Source: Deltaproteobacteria bacterium
GTDB taxonomy: Bacteria; Desulfobacterota; Syntrophia; Syntrophales; UBA2210
Assembly: GCA_016935935.1 (NCBI GenBank)
Contig: JAFGPZ010000037.1
Span: forward strand, 1-18,608
DNA: 18,608 nt
Reading direction: 5' to 3'
Shown: positions 1 to 8,326 of the stretch, piece by piece
Layout of the letters: each line of letters starts with the position of its first letter
Position numbering within the stretch: the stretch's first letter is position 1
The notes under the pieces: generated by a model
Seen by the model: the letters and a program-made list of their open reading frames with translations, nothing else
Told to the model about the DNA's origin: nothing
Database searches by the model: none
Made by a program: the position numbers and the translations under genes

Positions 1-182
1 CGAAGCAAATATATCTAAAATTCCTGTATGATTTCACGCAAAAATATGATATTATTTCGATTCTTTTGCGAATTTATATTTAGAGTCTCCTGAAAAAGTA
101 ATATATCTCGATAAAATAATAGTTTACGTGTATATAACGTGTTAATTGGTGACCGAAAAATGATTGATAGGGGCCAAAAACC

Positions 183-1163
183 ATGCACGTGGATGGACTA
201 ATGTATCGACATAATGTGAAACAAATTTCATTTGAGGAATTCTGTTTGCCCGTCAGTGGTCACCTCCGAGGAGACAACCGGTGGATCAAATTATCTGAGC
301 AGATCCCTTGGGACCTGGTAGAGGAGATTTACGTAACAAAACTGCGAAGCGACTTCAGAGCCCCGGCCCATTCAGCCCGCATGGCCTTCGGATCATTACT
401 GATCAAGGAACGGCTGGGACTGAGCGATGAAGAAACGGTGGCACAGATCACGGAGAACCCCTATCTTCAGTACTTCATCAACTTGCAGGAGTTTCAGAAA
501 GAAGCGCCCTTTGACTCGTCACAGCTGGTCTATTTTCGCAAGCGCTTTCCCGCCGAGGCGGTGGATCTGATCAACGAGGCGATTGCCGTTGCCCGGGTAC
601 GAGACAAACTGAAGTAACCCAACGATGCTCCCCGTTCCACCGATAATACACCCCCGGATGATCCTTGTTCCCGTCAGAAAGATGACCAGGAACCGCCTGA
701 AGAAAAGACAAAGAATCAGGGCAAGCTGATTGTTGATGCCACCTGCACATCCGCGGACGTTGCCTACCCCACCGACCTGACCCTGCTGAACACAGCCAGA
801 GAGAAAGCGGAAAAGATCATCGACATGCTCCATACCGCCCGTACAGACGGCGCCCCCAAGCCGCGAACCTATCAGAAGAGGGCCCGTAAACGCTACCTGG
901 CCGTAGCCTGCAGCAAACGGCCCGGTCGAAAGAAAATAAGAAAAGCGATTGGTCAACAACTGCGGTTCCTCCGTCGGGACCTGGGACATATTGACACCAT
1001 GGCCGGACAGGTACCCCTGTCGATTCTTCCCACCCGATTGTATCGTGGCCTTCTGGTAATCAATGAACTCTACCGTCAGCAGATGGCCATATATGAACGC
1101 AGGGTCCACCGCATCGATGACCGGATCATCAGTATCTTCCAGCCGCATATTAGAAGCTGCTGA
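183..1163 (+). pseudogene. IS5/IS1182-like transposase, in-frame stop, 3' half missing
   Basis: The reading frame encodes the N-terminal half of a DDE transposase of the IS1182-like type. Visible family hallmarks are RMAFGSLLIKERLGLSDEET, ENPYLQYFINL, FRKRF and, further on, GKLIVDATCTSADVAYPTDL, which carries the first catalytic Asp. A TAA at 615-617 interrupts the frame, which then continues open and homologous to the stop at 1161-1163. Similarity ends near SIFQPHIR (about position 1150), where the family normally continues through the rest of the catalytic domain, so the second half is deleted. The start could be the ATG at 183 or the one at 201, where family members usually begin (MYR). 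It is not expected to make active transposase. I did not recognise terminal inverted repeats. Family assignment is by motif memory only. Confidence 0.8.
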
Positions 1164-2042
1164 AGACAGCTCTTTCTTCGCTTCTTTTTGTGCTGTGGTT
1201 GTGTGTCGTCACACCCCTTTACGGAGCTACCCAGCGATTTTCAGCGTTGAGGTGCCGTCATCTCATCATCTGGCAGCGGTTAGGTCGGTTCGAGGGTGTG
1301 ATTCCTGTTGCTTGATATAAACCGTGTCACGGGCAACCTGATATAAATTGGCGAATTATGATTTTTTCAGTAAGCCCTATCTATGCTGATTCACCGGGAG
1401 TTATAGCGGAAATTCGGGTGAAACAGGATGATGAGGTGGAAGAGGATCAAGTATGATTAGTTTTAAAATAAGGGCTATATTCAAGTCTCAGAGGCTACCC
1501 CTCGGAGAAATGATGCTGAAGGGCCAGACACTTTACGGGCACTGAAAAAATCCCTAATATTTATCAACAATTTCAGGTTAGGAAATTGCATGTAGGCTTT
1601 GAAAATTTATGGAAAAAACGCCCGGTAGAAGCATATTTTTCTTGACATTTGATCAATAAGGCGCGGCGCGACTTGGTATTATTAATAATATCATGGTTTT
1701 ATAAAATATGCCGTGTACCTTGCACCCCTCGGGGAAGAAGCATGCTCTGCAATTTAAGCCTGTTCAATACTAAATACAGTCAATGAATATAGTTACTTAC
1801 GAGCATAGAAAATCGAAATTAACCCATTTTTATTTGGTTTCCAGAGGGACAACCAGCGGAAATCCAGTGTTTTTGAAAAAAGATAACCCAAAAATTGGGC
1901 AACTCCTTGGGTAAGTTAACCTAAAAAATCAGCATCTTCCGCTCCTTGAAAATCAGGGATATTTAGAAAATCCCTTTATATTTTAACCTGTTTGTGTTCC
2001 TCCTCAGTATTGAACACGATTATTAAACAAGAGGAGCAAATC
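1164..2042. other. Non-coding, AT-rich stretch between two IS remnants
   Basis: No convincing intact gene lies between the two transposase remnants. The stretch contains the biotinyl-like fragment listed separately (1358-1456), a perfect 14-bp A/T palindrome at 1677-1690 and an isolated TTGACA at 1642-1647 without a -10 element at the proper distance. Degenerate repeats of TTGGG/CCCAA around 1885-1915 may belong to the left end of the second insertion sequence, but I could not define an end. Confidence 0.5.
1358..1456 (+). pseudogene. Fragment resembling N-terminal half of a biotinyl/lipoyl domain
   Basis: A 32-codon frame reads SPIYADSPGVIAEIRVKQ followed by DDEVEEDQV and a TGA. This matches the first half of a biotin carboxyl carrier domain (pattern: AP.PG.I.E..VK.GD.V.EDQ) and can be aligned with the intact carrier in this window at residues 5-30. 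The stop falls just before the place where the EAMKM biotinylation motif should begin, and the following frames do not restore it. No ribosome binding site precedes the ATG. It is best read as debris of a former carrier gene, perhaps from an older copy of a decarboxylase or carboxylase locus. The match is short, so chance similarity is possible. Confidence 0.45.
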
Positions 2043-2685
2043 ATGGTGATTTATCAAGTTTCCCTTCCGGGACTTGCCGGGGATTGCAACCATCTAACGA
2101 AACAAGACAAGGACTTCATCGCCTACTTTTTCACCATTGATATGGATTCCATCTCACTGGTGATTGAATATTACGCTGGTATCGGTCCCAAAGGATACAA
2201 CGTTTTTCTGATCTTAGCCCGAATCATCAAGATCAAAGAGCGCGTCCTTTCTGACCGACAGCTGGCCGATGTTTTAAAAAAGAATGACCTTTATCGGTTT
2301 GTTACCAGGGATATCCAACCGGCTCACAACACCTTCAATACCTTGAGGAAACGGCTCGGGCCAAGAGGTTTTGTCGAAATCCCACAAACGTTTCGTTTTC
2401 AAGGGCCATTCTATGGGACTGCTGAAACTGGAAATCCCCAAATTGCCCAAACACAGAAAGAAGGGAATCATTCTGGTTGCCGACTCCACGTTCCTGATCA
2501 CCTGCAGTTCCACCAGAAGACAGAAGGATGAAGAGGGGCAGTGGCGCTTCCCGGATGAAAGTGTTGCCTTCTCCGGAAAGGGTCATCACAGTCACAAGTA
2601 TCCTGTAGGTCATAAAGCCAACAGCTTGAGGACCGTCAGTGGGATACCTTTGGTCGCTATCGTAACCCCGGCCAGCGTGTCCGAG
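2043..2685 (+). pseudogene. DDE transposase remnant, frameshifted and 3'-truncated
   Basis: The N-terminal part is read from the ATG at 2043 (preceded by GAGGAG), through LSDRQLADVLKKNDLYRF and HNTFNTLRKRLGPRGFVEI. Near 2362-2375 the homologous frame shifts by +1 and continues as HKRFVFKGHSMGLLKLEI and then GIILVADSTFL, where the Asp is the expected first DDE residue. The segment SGIPLVAIVTPASVSE matches the usual region after the first catalytic Asp of DDE_Tnp_1 (IS4/IS5 superfamily) transposases. Similarity stops abruptly at about 2685, where a MarR remnant on the other strand begins. The remaining two catalytic residues are absent. The exact IS family is not certain. Confidence 0.7.
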
Positions 2686-2687
2686 AT

Positions 2688-2879
2688 GATAACCCTCCGA
2701 TCAGAGGAAATTCTTGTTCGTTTCACAAGACCATTGTGTTCGAGCCTGTCAATAACACCAGTTACCGTGCTTGATTTGACCATGATTTGTCTGGCAATTT
2801 GAGAGGGTGGCAGGAGACCGTTTTCATATAAAGAGACAAGTCAATTGAGGGGGGGCACTCACCCGATAGGTTGTATTCA
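2688..2879 (-). pseudogene. MarR-family regulator remnant, cut by the transposase junction
   Basis: On the minus strand, codons from 2840 down to 2688 read LYENGLLPPSQIARQIMV, then KSSTVTGVIDRLEHNGLVKR and SSDRRVI. This is the winged-helix core of MarR regulators: the recognition-helix pattern (S.IA..IMVKSSTVTG.IDRLE..GLV.R) and the wing motif DRRV are both clear. Upstream in the same frame, weak similarity (IQPIG, VPPLN) continues to about 2879 but contains TGA codons, including one at 2841-2843. The C-terminal part after DRRVI is replaced by the transposase fragment. The gene is dead. It may once have regulated a neighbouring locus. Confidence 0.7.
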
Positions 2880-3417
2880 ATTATTTTGTGTAGAGATACC
2901 CTGCCTGCATAAGCCTTCGAATCTGGTAGATTATTTTTCCAATGTTTTCGTGAGGAGAGTCTAGACTCATCGTGTGGGAAGCATTTTGAATATTTCCTTG
3001 CATGACTCTTTTTGTTTTTTGTTAGGATAATTTGAACTGAGATATTCCAACAATCGGAGCATTACCACGAATATAAAGAAAGGGCAATACAATTTTTTGA
3101 TTTGAAAATTAAAAATAATAGTTAATGATATCTGTAATATATGCAGGAACCCCCCCTGATCGACATTTCTTCGGCTGGTTCGTGAGGAAAAGAAACGGTC
3201 ATGCCATTGATGAAGTAATGAGATGAATGGGAGGGATATTTATAGTATTTATGGTCGGGCATATTTGAACTGTGCAGTTTCCATGAAAATGGATGCAGGT
3301 AAAATTTAGCCTTTTATTTTGAAAGAAAATATGCTTAATTAATGTTGTTTGTAAGGAAGAGAAGAGCATAAAATGCGATCCATATAGCTTTTGCCAGCAT
3401 CTAATTCAGGGAGGCAG
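2880..3417. other. Gene-free leader region of the sigma-54 activator
   Basis: No open frame here looks like a protein. The region holds a 12-bp perfect palindrome at 2957-2968 and, at 2889-2895, a TGTAGAG heptamer identical to the half-site of the palindrome found downstream of the activator. The rest is AT-rich. I found no -24/-12 element and no convincing sigma-70 promoter, although one must presumably drive the activator gene. Confidence 0.4.
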
Positions 3418-4806
3418 ATGTCCGAAAATTCGATACTCGATTGGATGAGGAACATAGATACCGATTTAATGGATGCCTTTATCGATAATCCCTATGAGTG
3501 TCCCATCGTAGTGGACAACGGTGGGATCATACGGTTCATAACCCGCCACAGTGCAGGTCTTTATGGAGTATCACGAGAAGAAGCTCTCGGCAAGCACATC
3601 ACAAAGGTTATAAAGAACACGCGTCTTCCCGAGATCATTGAAACCGGGAAGGCGGCAATAGGTGAACCTTTCTATGTGGGGGGTCGCCAACAGATTATAG
3701 CCAGAATTCCTCTCAGAAACCGTGAAGGGAAGGTAATAGGTGCCCTGGGAAAGGGAATGTTTCATCAGGCGTCGAGGGTGAAAGACCTGTATCAAAGTCT
3801 GGAAGTTCTCAAAGACCAGCTGAAGTATTATCGCAACGAGGTTACAAGCCTTAAAGGGAATTCTTCTCTCGTGGGGAGATCTGCATTGATTCAGGAGGCC
3901 CGAAAGAGTGCCTTTCAGGCGGCAACGAGTGAAGCAAACGTACTTATTACAGGAGAGTCGGGCACGGGGAAAGAAGTGCTGGGTTATTATATTCATAATA
4001 ATAGCGAACGTGCCAGTGGCCCTTTCATCCGGGTCAATTGTGCCGCAGTTCCCCATGCACTGTTTGAAAGCGAGCTGTTCGGTTATGAACGGGGAGCATT
4101 TACGGGTGCTCGATCGCAGGGCAAACCGGGCAGATTTGAGCTTGCCAATGGGGGAACAATCTTGTTGGATGAAATAGGAGACATGCCTTTCGACATGCAG
4201 GTAAAACTTCTGCGCGTCATTCAGGAGCGAGAGATTGATCGAGTAGGAGGGACAAAGCCGATAAAGTTGGATTTTCGCCTCATTTGTGCCACCAATCAAG
4301 ATCTTCAGAAGATGGTTCAAAAGGGGGCGTTCCGCATGGATCTCTACTATCGTATCAATATCTTTCATATCCAGACACCAAGCCTCAGGGAGATACCGGA
4401 AGACATACCTCTGATAGCATTCTATTTAATGTCAAGCTTGAAGGACGAGATGCTCTGGTCTCCTACAGGTATTTCAGATGAGGCTATGGAATTAATGAAG
4501 AGGTATCCGTGGCCTGGCAATGTACGGGAGCTGCGTAATGTTCTGGAACGAACAATGATTTCAGTAAAAAATGAGCAGATCCGCGTCGAGGACTTACCGA
4601 ACAGGATACGCTATATTGACACAGTACAAAAAAACTCGACAAATCCAGTTGGGTCTTTGCGAGAGATTTTAGCTGATGCCGAGAAAAAAGCAATTAGTGA
4701 GACATTGCGAATGACGGCGGGCAATAAAGTGAAAGCAGCAAAGGTGTTGGGTATCCACAGGACGGCACTATACCAAAAAATACGGCGCTATCACCTTGAT
4801 GTATAG
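3418..4806 (+). CDS. Sigma-54-dependent transcriptional activator (PAS-AAA+-Fis HTH)
   Basis: Enhancer-binding protein that remodels RNA polymerase-sigma-54 by ATP hydrolysis. From the chosen ATG it has 462 residues: a PAS-like sensor (about 15-115), a short coiled linker (about 118-150), the AAA+ domain (about 150-385) with Walker A GESGTGKE (179-186), the sigma-54-contact loop GAFTGA (226-231), Walker B ILLDEIGD (248-255) and the arginine-finger region FRMDLYYRIN, then a Fis-type helix-turn-helix at the C-terminus (KVKAAKVLGIHRTALYQKIR). There is no receiver domain, so a small molecule is the likely input rather than phosphorylation. The start at 3418 follows GGGAGG, although the 3-nt spacing is short; an upstream TTG at 3391 has no binding site. 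The gene sits directly upstream of a -24/-12 promoter and the decarboxylase genes, making it their probable activator. Confidence 0.93.
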   Translation: MSENSILDWMRNIDTDLMDAFIDNPYECPIVVDNGGIIRFITRHSAGLYGVSREEALGKHITKVIKNTRLPEIIETGKAAIGEPFYVGGRQQIIARIPLRNREGKVIGALGKGMFHQASRVKDLYQSLEVLKDQLKYYRNEVTSLKGNSSLVGRSALIQEARKSAFQAATSEANVLITGESGTGKEVLGYYIHNNSERASGPFIRVNCAAVPHALFESELFGYERGAFTGARSQGKPGRFELANGGTILLDEIGDMPFDMQVKLLRVIQEREIDRVGGTKPIKLDFRLICATNQDLQKMVQKGAFRMDLYYRINIFHIQTPSLREIPEDIPLIAFYLMSSLKDEMLWSPTGISDEAMELMKRYPWPGNVRELRNVLERTMISVKNEQIRVEDLPNRIRYIDTVQKNSTNPVGSLREILADAEKKAISETLRMTAGNKVKAAKVLGIHRTALYQKIRRYHLDV

Positions 4807-4898
4807 AATAATATACATGTAGAACAATCACTCCACTTTTGAAAAAATCATTAATATCAACAGGTATTGATTGTCATGCTTAGCGCCGAAGATTTATT

Positions 4899-4934
4899 TG
4901 TAGAGAATACTCTACACTTGTACTCTGTGTAGAG
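4899..4934. promoter_or_regulatory. Palindromic candidate activator-binding site (UAS)
   Basis: The sequence TGTAGAG-AATA-CTCTACA (4899-4916) is a perfect 18-bp palindrome. A second copy of the half-site TGTAGAG lies at 4928-4934, with a partial inverted partner ACTCT at 4922-4926. The pair lies about 100 bp upstream of the -24/-12 promoter, within the usual range for enhancer-binding proteins. Binding by the adjacent activator is inferred from position and symmetry only. Confidence 0.55.
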
Positions 4935-5013
4935 CAAGATCGGCATTGTTTCTCTCCTCTCCAGATTGTAAATGTCTTTAGATTTCATACACATACCGGA
5001 ATGCCCTCATGAA

Positions 5014-5029
5014 TGGTCTGTTCTTTGCA
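5014..5029 (+). promoter_or_regulatory. Sigma-54 (-24/-12) promoter of the decarboxylase operon
   Basis: The sequence reads TGG-TCTG-TTCT-TTGCA. The -24 GG (5015-5016) and -12 GC (5027-5028) are 12 bp apart, exactly the spacing of the consensus TGGCACG-N4-TTGCW, and the -12 pentamer is perfect. The -24 block keeps TGG and the final G. Transcription would start near 5040, leaving a leader of about 160 nt before the first gene. I checked other gaps between genes by eye and found no equally good match. Confidence 0.6.
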
Positions 5030-5201
5030 TAATCTATTCTCGTTGTTGGCCGGATAGCAGAGAAAATATGTCAGATATTGTAGTGGGGAGCGATAAAGAG
5101 TGCCTTGTGGCCGAACACGGTTGAAAGGACTTGAGACCGTTTACTTGGCATAGGAAATGTGCGTTACAAACCTGGGATATAAAATCGAGGAGGTATTGAA
5201 A

Positions 5202-5348
5202 TTGATAGAATGGGGAAGGGCACTTGAGGTATTTACTGTTGGATTTGGCGGAGTGTTCGTTTGCCTTATGTTGTTGCAGATCGCGATTAATGTTTTTTCA
5301 AAGATTACGAGTGGAATTGAAAAGCTCACAAGCAAGGGTGAAGAATGA
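5202..5348 (+). CDS. Sodium-pumping decarboxylase gamma/delta-type small membrane subunit (OadG/MmdD-like)
   Basis: Small membrane anchor of Na+-translocating biotin decarboxylases, which helps tether the carboxyltransferase to the beta subunit. The chosen TTG start follows GAGGAGG (5187-5193) with 8-nt spacing and gives 48 residues; an in-frame ATG at 5157 would give 63 but has no properly spaced binding site. The opening WGRALEVFTVGFGGVFVCLM is the characteristic N-terminal segment of the OAD_gamma family, followed by a single hydrophobic helix (about residues 8-30) and a short basic tail. At 48 residues it is much shorter than usual OadG (about 80) or MmdD (over 100) and lacks their C-terminal Pro/Ala-rich and metal-binding parts. 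It lies 72 bp before the beta-subunit gene. Confidence 0.75.
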   Translation: MIEWGRALEVFTVGFGGVFVCLMLLQIAINVFSKITSGIEKLTSKGEE

Positions 5349-5420
5349 GGCTCTCAAAAATTTGGTCGTCGTGGTTGAGTTGTTATTAGCGAAGGAACAA
5401 TAGTAAAGGGGTGATTAACG

Positions 5421-6545
5421 GTGGATTTAAGTGTATTTACGCAGGTTTTCTCCGGGATGGGTTTTGCAAAGTTGACAATTGGTAACCTTATTATGTGGGT
5501 AATTGCGCTCACATTTATTACTCTTGCGATAAAGAAGAATTATGAACCGTTGCTTCTGGTGCCCATAGGTTTCGGGATGTTAGTCGTAAATATCCCGCTG
5601 ACCGGTCTCATGGCTGAAAATGGACTCTTCTGGGTATTCTATCATTATAGTATTGATAAGTGGGATTTGATACCTCCCATTATTTTTATGGGGATAGGGG
5701 CTATGACTGATTTTGGCCCGGTGATAGCTAACCCCAAAACGTTGCTGCTCGGTGCTGCTGCGCAATTCGGAGTGTATGTAACATTTTTTGGCTCGCTGTT
5801 ACTCGGATTTAATATTAATGAAGCCGCTTCTATCGGGATTATCGGGGGAGCCGATGGCCCGACAACGATATTTTTGACCTCGCAACTTGCACCGCATCTG
5901 CTCGGTGCAACAGCGGTTGCTGCCTATTCGTATATGGCAATGGTCCCTATTATTCAGCCACCTATTATGAGACTTCTCACCTCGAAGGAGGAGCGAAAGA
6001 TCAGGATGAAGCAGATGAGAAAGGTGAGCAAACTGGAGAAGATCGGATTTCCGGTTTTGGCCACCCTCGTGATCTGTCTCCTCGTTCCTGCTGCTGCCCC
6101 ATTGATGGGGATGCTCATGGTGGGAAATCTCTTCAGAGAATCCGGTGTTGTTGAACGTCTGTCGAAAGCGGCGCAGAATGAGTTGATAAATATCGTAACA
6201 ATATTTCTTGGCCTTTGTATCGGTGCTACCATGCCGGCAGAAATCTTTTTGAAACCGCAATCACTGTATATTTTCTTTTTGGGATTGATTGCGTTTGCAT
6301 TCAGTACTGCCGCGGGGATTATACTGGCAAAACTAATGAATCTTTTCTTGAAGGAGAAGATCAATCCGCTGATTGGAGCGGCGGGAGTGTCGGCGGTACC
6401 CATGGCTGCACGTGTTGCACAAACCGTGGCACGGTCAGAAGACAAGCAAAACTTTATACTGATGCATGCGATGGGACCAAACGTTGCGGGGACAATCGGA
6501 ACCGCTACTGCGGCGGGCCTTTTCCTCAGCCTGCTGCTGAAATAA
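5421..6545 (+). CDS. Na+-translocating acyl-CoA decarboxylase beta subunit (MmdB/GcdB/OadB family)
   Basis: Integral membrane subunit that decarboxylates carboxybiotin and couples this to Na+ export. The 374-residue protein matches the usual family length and is mostly hydrophobic, with about nine or more membrane segments. Family signatures are present: [10 protein letters not shown] (91-100), [14 protein letters not shown] with the essential Asp at 145, [15 protein letters not shown], and near the C-terminus [16 protein letters not shown] (351-366), which contributes to the second half of the Na+/carboxybiotin site. The start is GTG, preceded by AAAGGGGTGA with about 7-nt spacing. This gene is the strongest evidence that the system is a decarboxylase pump and not an ATP-driven carboxylase. 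The family does not reveal which CoA ester is decarboxylated. Confidence 0.93.
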   Translation: MDLSVFTQVFSGMGFAKLTIGNLIMWVIALTFITLAIKKNYEPLLLVPIGFGMLVVNIPLTGLMAENGLFWVFYHYSIDKWDLIPPIIFMGIGAMTDFGPVIANPKTLLLGAAAQFGVYVTFFGSLLLGFNINEAASIGIIGGADGPTTIFLTSQLAPHLLGATAVAAYSYMAMVPIIQPPIMRLLTSKEERKIRMKQMRKVSKLEKIGFPVLATLVICLLVPAAAPLMGMLMVGNLFRESGVVERLSKAAQNELINIVTIFLGLCIGATMPAEIFLKPQSLYIFFLGLIAFAFSTAAGIILAKLMNLFLKEKINPLIGAAGVSAVPMAARVAQTVARSEDKQNFILMHAMGPNVAGTIGTATAAGLFLSLLLK

Positions 6546-6650
6546 CTGTTCTTTGGAAATGTTTCATGAGAACATGCGCATGTTACCGCTGAGATGGGTG
6601 TGGACCGCTCGTGCGATGACGAAAATTAAAATAATCTGGAGGTGAATGTA

Positions 6651-6866
6651 ATGAGTGTGGAAGTTCTGGCTCCCATGCCGGGCAAAATTCTTGAGGTACT
6701 GGTTGGTGTCGGTGATACGGTAAAAGAGGATGATGAGCTCGTGATTCTTGAGGCGATGAAAATGGAAAATCCTGTGTTTGCACCATCTGCCGGCGAAGTG
6801 AAGGAAATTAAAGTGAAGCCGAATGAAAATGTTGATACAGAACAGGTGATGCTCGTTATTGGATAA
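6651..6866 (+). CDS. Biotin carboxyl carrier protein of the decarboxylase (MmdC/GcdC-like)
   Basis: Mobile carrier that takes CO2 from the carboxyltransferase and delivers it to the beta subunit. The 71-residue product is almost only a biotinyl domain: LAPMPGKILEVLVGVGD, then EAMKM with the biotinylated Lys at residue 37, and the closing half GEVKEIKVKPNENV. The Ala/Pro-rich linker found in many carriers is missing. The ATG at 6651 follows GGAGG (6638-6642) with 8-nt spacing; a GTG at 6642 overlaps that site and is unlikely. A holocarboxylase synthetase (BirA) must modify it, and none is encoded here. It is 105 bp downstream of the beta subunit and is followed by a strong hairpin. Confidence 0.93.
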   Translation: MSVEVLAPMPGKILEVLVGVGDTVKEDDELVILEAMKMENPVFAPSAGEVKEIKVKPNENVDTEQVMLVIG

Positions 6867-6886
6867 AAGTGTGACTGCTACATAAG

Positions 6887-6914
6887 CGGCACCCCACCTT
6901 GCTATGGGGTGCCG
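6887..6914 (+). terminator. 10-bp perfect hairpin after the biotin carrier gene
   Basis: CGGCACCCCA (6887-6896) pairs perfectly with TGGGGTGCCG (6905-6914) around an 8-nt loop, starting 20 nt after the stop codon. The downstream ATCTCTTT is only moderately T-rich, so it may be a weak intrinsic terminator or an RNA-stabilising or processing element that adjusts expression of the three membrane/carrier genes relative to the enzymes downstream. Confidence 0.5.
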
Positions 6915-7149
6915 ATCTCTTTGTACATCTGAAAAAATCGGATCAAGTATATGTGCGAGATTTGTAAAAATGCGAGCGAATCATGACGATAATGAAATTT
7001 CTGACATTTAGAAGATTTCATGTCCCGCTTCATTGGCGTGACCGCAGAGTACGGCGAGAGATCGCTGTTGCGATTGAGTAGAAATAATACATAAGGGGAG
7101 CGTCATTATTGAGGAAGGGTAAAAAATATTTCAGTAAGGAGGAATAACG

Positions 7150-8244
7150 ATGGGAGAAGAGAAGAAACAGTACGGTTTATTAGAAATGACTCCAAGTGAC
7201 CAAAAGAGGTTGGACAGGATGGTAAAGGTAGGAAAACCCTTTCATCATGTCGATCCGGAGATAAAGGAGTTGATACTCAAGTGGAGAGAAGGAAAACCGA
7301 GAATTCTTGATGTACACACACATCCCTATACAAAAACCGGATGGCGAAGCTTGGGAAAATTCCGTGTCCACCTTGAAAAGTACCTTTACAAGAAGAAGGA
7401 CCTGTCGCCCGAGGCAATTTCTGCTGATCTGCCTACGGAAGATGAGTGGGTGCAGCCGTTTAGAGAGCTCAACGTTGCCGTAATGCCCTGTGGCTGGGAT
7501 GCGGAAACGACGATGGCCCCTGATGATCCTCTTTATAAGTCAAACACTAACGATGAGATAGCGGCGATGAGAGATAAATATCCCGATGTGGTAATAACGG
7601 GTTGGGGTTCTGTTGATCCATGGAAGGGCGAGAAGGCGCTGGCTGAAGCAGAACGGTGCATCAAAGAACTGAAACTGATCGGTCTCAAGTTCCAGCAGGT
7701 CGGGCAGGCGTTTTCTGTCAATGATAAGCGGTTTTACCCCCTCTGGGATCTCTGCCAAGAGCTTGGGTGTCCCATTCAGCTTCATACCGGTTTTACCGGC
7801 TTGGGAAGTGGTGCCCCTGGTGGACTGGGAACAAAAATAAAATACACCATGCAGCTCATTCCCGATATTGACGATATTTCTGCTGATTTTCCGAATCTGA
7901 AGATCATCATGCTCCATTCAAGTGACGGAAGGGACGAAGATGCCGTTCTGCTCAACAGGCATAAAGGAAACATCATTCGAGAGTTGTCCGGCATATGGCC
8001 CGAATATATTTCGACGGTGTCCCCGAAAACGTGGTTTGAGCTGAACAGGCGCCAGAGACATGACTACATGTTCGGTTCGGAGTTCAACCTCTATCCCCTT
8101 GATGGAATCCTGCTACAGCATATGCAGCTGCCCTATCGGGAAGGCGTCCTGGAAGGAACACTGTGGCCAAACACGATCAGATTCCTGGGAGAAGAAATGG
8201 AACGGTGTGGGATCGACCTGAAAGAGTGGACGGATCATTTATAA
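7150..8244 (+). CDS. ACMSD-type amidohydrolase (Amidohydrolase_2 family), substrate unknown
   Basis: TIM-barrel metal enzyme related to ACMSD, resorcylate decarboxylases and lactonases, which perform non-oxidative decarboxylation or hydrolysis. The 364-residue protein has about 50 extra residues before the first strand. Visible metal-site residues are H56 and H58 (ILDVHTHPY), H212 (IQLHTG) and H256 (IIMLHSSDG). The last ligand, normally the Asp of GSDYP, is Glu311 here (MFGSEFNLYP), an unusual change. AAGGAGG lies 7 nt before the ATG. It sits between the biotin carrier and the carboxyltransferase, an unusual place for a protein that is not part of known decarboxylase complexes, so it probably acts on a pathway intermediate. 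The reaction cannot be deduced; decarboxylation, hydration and ring or lactone hydrolysis are all possible. Confidence 0.85.
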   Translation: MGEEKKQYGLLEMTPSDQKRLDRMVKVGKPFHHVDPEIKELILKWREGKPRILDVHTHPYTKTGWRSLGKFRVHLEKYLYKKKDLSPEAISADLPTEDEWVQPFRELNVAVMPCGWDAETTMAPDDPLYKSNTNDEIAAMRDKYPDVVITGWGSVDPWKGEKALAEAERCIKELKLIGLKFQQVGQAFSVNDKRFYPLWDLCQELGCPIQLHTGFTGLGSGAPGGLGTKIKYTMQLIPDIDDISADFPNLKIIMLHSSDGRDEDAVLLNRHKGNIIRELSGIWPEYISTVSPKTWFELNRRQRHDYMFGSEFNLYPLDGILLQHMQLPYREGVLEGTLWPNTIRFLGEEMERCGIDLKEWTDHL

Positions 8245-8326
8245 CAGATCCGCTTATCCATGATTGACGCATATCTCCCGGTCAATTCAGTATTTTTATT
8301 CGCCAAGAATGAGGGAGGAAGCCCAA

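Noticed and set aside
1642..1690. TTGACA followed by TATTAT as a sigma-70 promoter
   Set aside because: The two elements are about 29 bp apart, far beyond the 15-19 bp that function together, and no gene follows.
3571..4368. Long open frame (265 codons) on the minus strand inside the activator gene
   Set aside because: It is an antisense shadow of the sigma-54 activator, with no recognisable domains or ribosome binding site.
6601..6616. TGG...GTGCG resembling a -24/-12 promoter before the biotin carrier gene
   Set aside because: The GG-to-GC distance is one base short and the TT before GC is missing.
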